A stretch of 64,000 nucleotides of DNA from Haemonchus contortus (lineage: Eukaryota > Nematoda > Chromadorea > Rhabditida > Trichostrongylidae), in NCBI GenBank assembly GCA_000469685.2, contig LS997565.1, forward strand, positions 41,069,166-41,133,165. Direction: 5' to 3'. A program made the position numbers and the translations under genes. Positions 58,437-64,000 of this stretch are shown one piece after another (within the stretch, counting starts at the first letter, position 1; the number at the start of each line of letters is the position of its first letter). The notes below the pieces were generated by a model. It made no database searches and was not told the DNA's origin. It saw only the letters and a program-made list of their open reading frames with translations.

Positions 58437-61400
58437 TTCACAAAAATAGCTGTTCATGCACTTTTGAAGAGGAGTCGTGAATAAGGAAGCTCAACGAAGT
58501 GGCTAGAAGGACATTTCCTTCTTCAGTTGCAGATTTGCCTTTCTTCGAAAGAGGAGATGAATATCAATTGCATTAGAGTAGACAGCCGATGGATTATGCA
58601 CTTTTATTAGAGGAACCGGCTATTTCCATGCATATTTATTGTCATTGTTCACTATTCTACCGGTTATTTCTAAATTAATTCCTCTGGGGGAGGGGAAGGG
58701 GTTAGCATGAGCTGTAGTACGCTCGCACAGCAGTAAGTTGAAGCATGCGAGTCTGTTGGCAGAGTCACCCTTGTTTACCTGTTGACCGCAGAGAGACCAC
58801 TGACCTTAGGACTTCCTAATGACGGTCAACCGTTTCTAAAAGTATTTCAGACTACGGATCCCAGCGATCGTAGGCAGACCGGCATCAGGCTCGTTCTAGA
58901 TAACATCTATCTTTCATTCACAACAAGCTACCCTGGAGAAAAAGCTCTTTCGAATGCTTCTTAGATTCCAAGTGGGTGATAAATGTGAGGTCTTCTCTAA
59001 ATAATAGACGTAAAATAGCGAGCTCCTCCCCGTCCATTCTACCCGAGGATTCCTTCTCGACACATCGGCTCATTCATTCGAATGATTAAAAGTCCAGTAA
59101 ACATTCTGCAGGATCCGAGAAATGGTCTCCAACGGACTTCTTCAACTAGCCTCAGCTAATAGGAACCAGGTCTGAAAATGGAACCAGGTTTGAAAATGTG
59201 CTGTGGGTGACATCTGATCTATTTAGTAAGAGTAAAAACAAGGTTTGTTGAGAGCGCTGGGCTCTGAAGTACTATAGGCAGACTCTGGACTTATCCCAAT
59301 ACCTTATCGCACGATTTTTGAAGTACTCCACTGAAAAACATTATCTCGCTGGCAAAGTGCTTGGAGCTTTTCAACCAAAAGCACCGATAAGATAATGTTG
59401 TGTCGGTATTCAAGGCACGATATGTTTTTTTCGGGTGTTGCTGACGCGAAGACAGCCCAGGACAGAGTGGTTCTTCTTTGTTTCTCCCGGCTGAGGCGCT
59501 ATCGAGAGGCTGGGAGAGGGCATTTCTGTTGAATAGCAATGGCATTAATTCGCGTTTACCCTTTATATTACATTAATGTCACCATTGTATCAGCCCAGAA
59601 ATACGCGGTGCATCATAATTCCCTGCAAAAATGTCCAGGGATTCGGTGTTTCCCAAGAGTCGAGGGTTTACAGCTTCCCGAAGACCTGGCAACGATCTAA
59701 CTTGAACTGCCGTTCTAGATTATGTATAGCTGTTTACGGGAAGACTGGCCTAAACCGAATGAGAGCTCATCCTGCAGCAAGAAAAATGGGTAGTGTTGAG
59801 CCGGCCGCTGTTTAGCCACAGAAGACTCTGCGAGTTCCATAGGTGCACCGGTTGCCACCTACGCCTTATATCTTCCCACCCGGAATTCGCACTCCATATT
59901 GGGTCGAGGGGGAAAGTAGTTGACGAATTTCTCTTTCTCAGTGGCTACGAAGGAACCGACGGTCAGGAAAAGTAAGAGTTGAACAGGCGTCAGCGATCTG
60001 TTCCACTTCCATGACCGCATCTCCCTCATGAACCCGGAGTTTTTGCAATCTAGATTTATTTCGTAAAGTTTCTGTAGCGGCATTTCATAGAACGAGAAGA
60101 TTGAACTCCTCTGCGACCCATGAATACTAAGTGGGGGTATAAGGCAAAAATTGCTACCACCATAACCACTTGTCTAATTGATCCTAACTCGTATCTATGA
60201 TTGGCGAGCTTCCTATCATCCCGGTGGGGAGCTTTTTCCCAGGGCTGTCATTTATTCATTCACCACTCAGCTCTTATTTTTTTTATTGGAACTGGCCGTT
60301 TTGAGTCTTCTAGATACCCTGTAGAAAGTCCAACACATGGCGCACCCATAAGAATTTTGCTCTTCGGGCACCTACGTTTCTATGAATTCGGAACCTGGTC
60401 TATCCGACCCTCCGGTACTAGAGAACATTTTTAAACGCCCCGAGCATGAGGGTAAGTAATTGGTGCAGTGTACTTTCCCCGGGTGGCATTGACCGGCTAC
60501 CAAGGAGGACCCATATGAATGCAGCTGAAGACACTTTTCTGAATGCCAATACCAATGCATACACACGAACAGTTTTCGTGCATGCGATTAACATTTTTCC
60601 CGGAACCACCGCCGTCGTCGCCACTGTTTTTCCATCGCCGAAAAATGATCGGCGATCGGCGTTCACCTACTGAATCACATAATCCACTAATCCTCAATCG
60701 TTCTAACGGTCGTTTGCTCAGAGATTCTTCCAAAGTGACATTCTTTTTGTTGATTTTAGTACTACTTTTTCTGTCGAATTTATTGATATAGGGAGAACAT
60801 TCTGGGCTGAAAACTCCGTGTAAGAACTGGAAATGACTGAGCAACTCAAGAAGTAGCTTGCCTCAACTGAAAACCTAATTCCATTAAGATCTATTGTACA
60901 CCTCCGGAAAATCGGATTCTTTCAGATCCACTGCGTATCCCCAATTCTAGACATTCCAAAACCCTCCAAAAGGGTGAAATTTTATGAGCTGAACATCAAC
61001 ACGGTGCACGAGTGACTGGATTGTTAATTCCGCATACATAGCCCTGCACATTGAACTGGTAGAAGTCTTATGCACGGCGTATACCAGGAAATGCCTGTGC
61101 ATCGAGCTCCTTACCTTTTTTTTTTTAGGGAATAGACCGGTTGTGCATAACAAGATGATCACGGTGTACTGTAGAAGTATTTTTCTTTAAAGTCGGATTA
61201 ATTTTGTAAGATGAAGTGCTCGATGTTCTGCAATTTCTCAGAACTTGTATGTGCGGTTCAATTCCGTGCATCTTTGTAAAGCAAATCAAGAGGTTATTGG
61301 CTTTTGTAATTTATTGTAGATACCAGTTGCTGTTCATAACTAACCTTTTTATCATTCCGAATGAGAATATAAATTAATTCGATTCGTGGTCTGTACAAGC

Positions 61401-62925
61401 GCTGGGCAATCCCCTTGAGTTCACGTAAAGTTTTTTGCTAGCAAGAATGGTCTAACTCAGGGGGCACACAAATCCATTTCTCGAGTTTAAATCGAGCCAT
61501 TTGGATCAGAATACGGTTGTTCAGTTATTAAAGTCTCACTTGTAGTGTCTTCAACTGCATAGGTCTTTTCCTTCTTCTTCTTCTTCTTCTTCTCCCAAGC
61601 GTTAGTCCCACGCCTTCGCAGGGTCCCCTGTGCATAGGTCTTTCTATAGAACCGATTTGGTCAGGTGCAGGAGTTTGAACAGCTTACTGGGGTGACCCCC
61701 TACAGATAACCATTGGAACGATGGCTTTTTGTGACTCACTTTTTGTCTGTTTACGTTTTAATCAGTGACAGCTTTGTTTTACGCTATCTAACTACTGGTC
61801 GCTGATAATGTCTTCCCTTGCAAACTACAAATTCAATCGTAATCTGACCCATGCTTTCCCAGTCATCGCCTATGATTCATTGCCGACGATGTTTCCTTTT
61901 GTTTCTGACGTCCTGATGAAATGTTATCAATTTGTAGTAGCCTATGATCCTATTTGACGATTCTCACCATACAAATACAGTGTAAATTGATTAAAATCTT
62001 TATGCCCCACTGGTGTACGCCATGCACTATCTTTCTGCTCTGATAGTATAAATATTCTTCCGCATTCTTTCATCTGCCGCCTACCGTTGCTTGTAATCTG
62101 GAGTAAATCCAGTCTGAAATTTTTTCCCAATCGTTTTCAGTTCCGACTGAACCACTGGAATTTCATGGTCGTCCAAACCCTCGAGTTGCCTTTAGTATAC
62201 GACCTTGCAAAACAAGGTTATTGAACAATATTTACCAGCATGTATCAAACAGTAATCCCATGAAATGACTGGAATACGAGATAGCTCTTTATGCTCCCAT
62301 TCCATCTACGAGTTCGTTCGAAACTGGTTAAACTTATCGATTTTGGGCTGATTAATCCATTTAGGAATACCTAGTGCACGTAACTCCTGTGTAGGATCCG
62401 GAGAAATAGCCTTTACAGGTAACTTTAAAAACAGATTAACATGAGTAAAAGATGCTGTCTAATCTCTGAACGACTTTGTTTTACTAGCATTTCTGTAAAC
62501 AACTGAGGAACAAATTTTTTTATGGTTTTAGACCGTAACGTAGATATATACTTCTTTCTAAATTTGTTGGTTAAACAGTATTCAAAAACAGTAACCGATC
62601 AAGAAAGGTAACCGAAAGTAGCGCCGCCCTTGTCGGTATCAAATGGTAAAAGTAGCAGTGAGAATAGTGGATTTCTTGGAGATGTCGCTTATGTGTCACA
62701 GAACATTCATCTTGAAAAGAATTCAGGCCAAGCCTCCTAAGAAGTCGACCACGCCCAGTCTTACACCTTGAACGAAGTCAGCTTCTCTTGAAACTTTTCT
62801 TTCTACTTGTTTTTCACACAAAGGATGAAACGCTTAAAAGTGCTGAAATCATTAACAGCTTTCTCCTCGCTATTATAATCAATCATTTCTCATTCTTTTA
62901 TTTTTTCTCTCAATGCTTATCTTCA
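58437..62925. other. upstream flank of the ephrin gene
   Basis: No supported gene. It contains the CTT microsatellite at 61570-61590. Promoter elements of the ephrin gene are expected near the 3' end of this stretch, but none is recognisable by sequence. Confidence 0.35.
61570..61590. repeat. (CTT)n microsatellite
   Basis: Seven CTT units in a row. Confidence 0.9.
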
Positions 62926-62935
62926 GATCGTGAAG

Positions 62936-63798
62936 ATGGAAAACTACTGCATAAAATCGTTTTGTATGAAGGATTTTCAGAAGATGCTTTGGTTCAGCGT
63001 GCTACTCGTCGCCTTCACCTGTTACCCTGTAATGGCCATACATGGTCATCATCATGACGTCTACTGGAACTCATCAAATCCTATGTAAGTTATGTTATTG
63101 TAAAATTGTTAGTTTGATAGAGTCTTGCTGGTTTGCGCCGTCGATCCACCTCCCAATAGGAAGCATAGAACCCTTAGAACTCCATGCGAGTTCGTTACTA
63201 CCTTGGAATGAGCCGAGACACTAGAAATTAGGGGCGGGTCCCGAGAAAGAATAACCTCCAGCCTTCTTATTTGTTGGCTCCCGGATAGGCATTCCTTCAC
63301 ATCAGGGATCGAAAAATGTCCCTTCACGACATGGGAGTACTTCATCTGTCATTTTGATTGCTACTTTTGCTTCTACGTAACCCTAAATCTGCCCGCGGGA
63401 TCAGAGGGTTACGTACCGAATCAAGGACTTCAGTCGACATAATCAAATCTGAATTATTTTCTCATGCCAGCCATTCTCAATAAAAAGATACGTCGGCTTC
63501 GATATCTTTGGTCTTTGTGATTCATATTCCAAACCGACTTAGCATACATTTGCCTCTGCGGCCTCGCGGAGGAGAGCTGAAGGCACGGCGTATATTAGCA
63601 GGAATAACTTTTTGACATTGGCTTTTTGATCAAAATTTACCTTTTCTTGATATTTCAACGGCTTCTAATTCCAGTTTCGAACCATTCGACAATGCAATTG
63701 ACTCACCTGGTTACTACGAGTTGGTAGCCAAGCCGCTTGACATTGTTCGATTTCACTGCCCACGAAGGAAAGCCAAAGAGTACAGCCTTATATACAAG
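62936..63798 (+). CDS. ephrin, first two exons (gene continues past the window)
   Basis: Exons 62936-63084 and 63675-63798 join in phase (AT plus T gives Ile) and the second ends in phase 0 at a GT donor. The N-terminus is MENYC..., with a hydrophobic signal-peptide stretch (MLWFSVLLVAFTCYPVMA) after a short extension; the inner ATG of that stretch is an alternative start. The mature part starts with the ephrin hallmark VYWNSSNPIF, followed by YYELVAKPLDIVRFHCP and EYSLIYK, the early strands of the ephrin receptor-binding domain. Ephrins are cell-surface ligands of Eph receptor kinases, GPI-anchored in C. elegans, and guide cell and axon movement. The anchor and remaining cysteines lie outside the window, so the paralogue cannot be named. 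An acceptor (tatcttcag) at 62926, nine bases before the ATG, suits SL trans-splicing. Confidence 0.9.
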
Positions 63799-64000
63799 GT
63801 TATTAAATTAAATCGTACATTTGAATCCTTATAAATATTTCAAAAATCCACGGATAAGCAGTAAATAGGTAAAGAATTATATTTATTGGTATATCGTATT
63901 CGAGTGTGCGATGAAATTTTGCCATGATAATATATTTTACTCTGGATGCGCCATGTATTCGGCGTGTAGTTGACTTTGTGATGGTGTTCGAATCTGACAG
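63799..64000 (+). other. intron of the ephrin gene running off the window
   Basis: AT-rich sequence after the GT donor at 63799. No further ephrin exon is visible before the end of the window. Confidence 0.6.

Noticed and set aside
1..64000. CRISPR arrays, bacterial operons, rRNA genes
   Set aside because: None seen; introns, trans-splice-like acceptors and eukaryotic families show this is animal nuclear DNA.

Overview
This is nuclear DNA of a nematode, most likely a parasitic clade V (strongylid, hookworm-type) species. I infer this from many short introns with TTTTCAG acceptors, several GC-AG introns, apparent spliced-leader acceptors next to start codons, a close match of one gene to C. 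elegans INX-6, and abundant degenerate DNA transposons and tRNA-derived SINEs. The genus cannot be fixed from the sequence alone.

Four multi-exon genes were read exon by exon with consistent splice phases. (1) 629-7067, plus strand: an 18-exon PRMT9-type protein arginine methyltransferase of 697 codons, with a mariner deletion derivative in intron 7. (2) 8292-16985, minus strand: at least 16 exons encoding a protein with two repeats of a seven-cysteine module followed by a MAM domain; its N-terminus was not found. It converges on gene 1. (3) 31881-37142, plus strand: an 11-exon innexin of 393 codons, orthologous to INX-6. (4) 62936-63798 and beyond the window, plus strand: the first two exons of an ephrin. 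A small candidate secreted-protein gene lies at 38705-39265.

The rest is gene-poor (16986-31880 and 39266-62925) and carries several kinds of mobile DNA. These are a Tc1-like element with a broken transposase (40801-42334), a Penelope-like fragment with a GIY-YIG domain that has been copied into a 485-bp inverted repeat (42460-43635), a TTAA-flanked element (29648-30258), a TA-flanked MITE with perfect 30-bp ends (12182-12707), an 8-bp-TSD MITE just upstream of an innexin splice acceptor (32884-33282), two members of a palindromic MITE family (6663-6780, 40080-40239), a foldback element (15931-16394), and five or more SINE copies.

The genes are functionally unrelated: an RNA-splicing-linked methyltransferase, an extracellular adhesion or matrix-type protein, a gap-junction subunit and a guidance ligand. 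I see no operon. The best candidates for something undescribed are the duplicated cysteine-module/MAM protein and the inverted duplication of the Penelope-like element.
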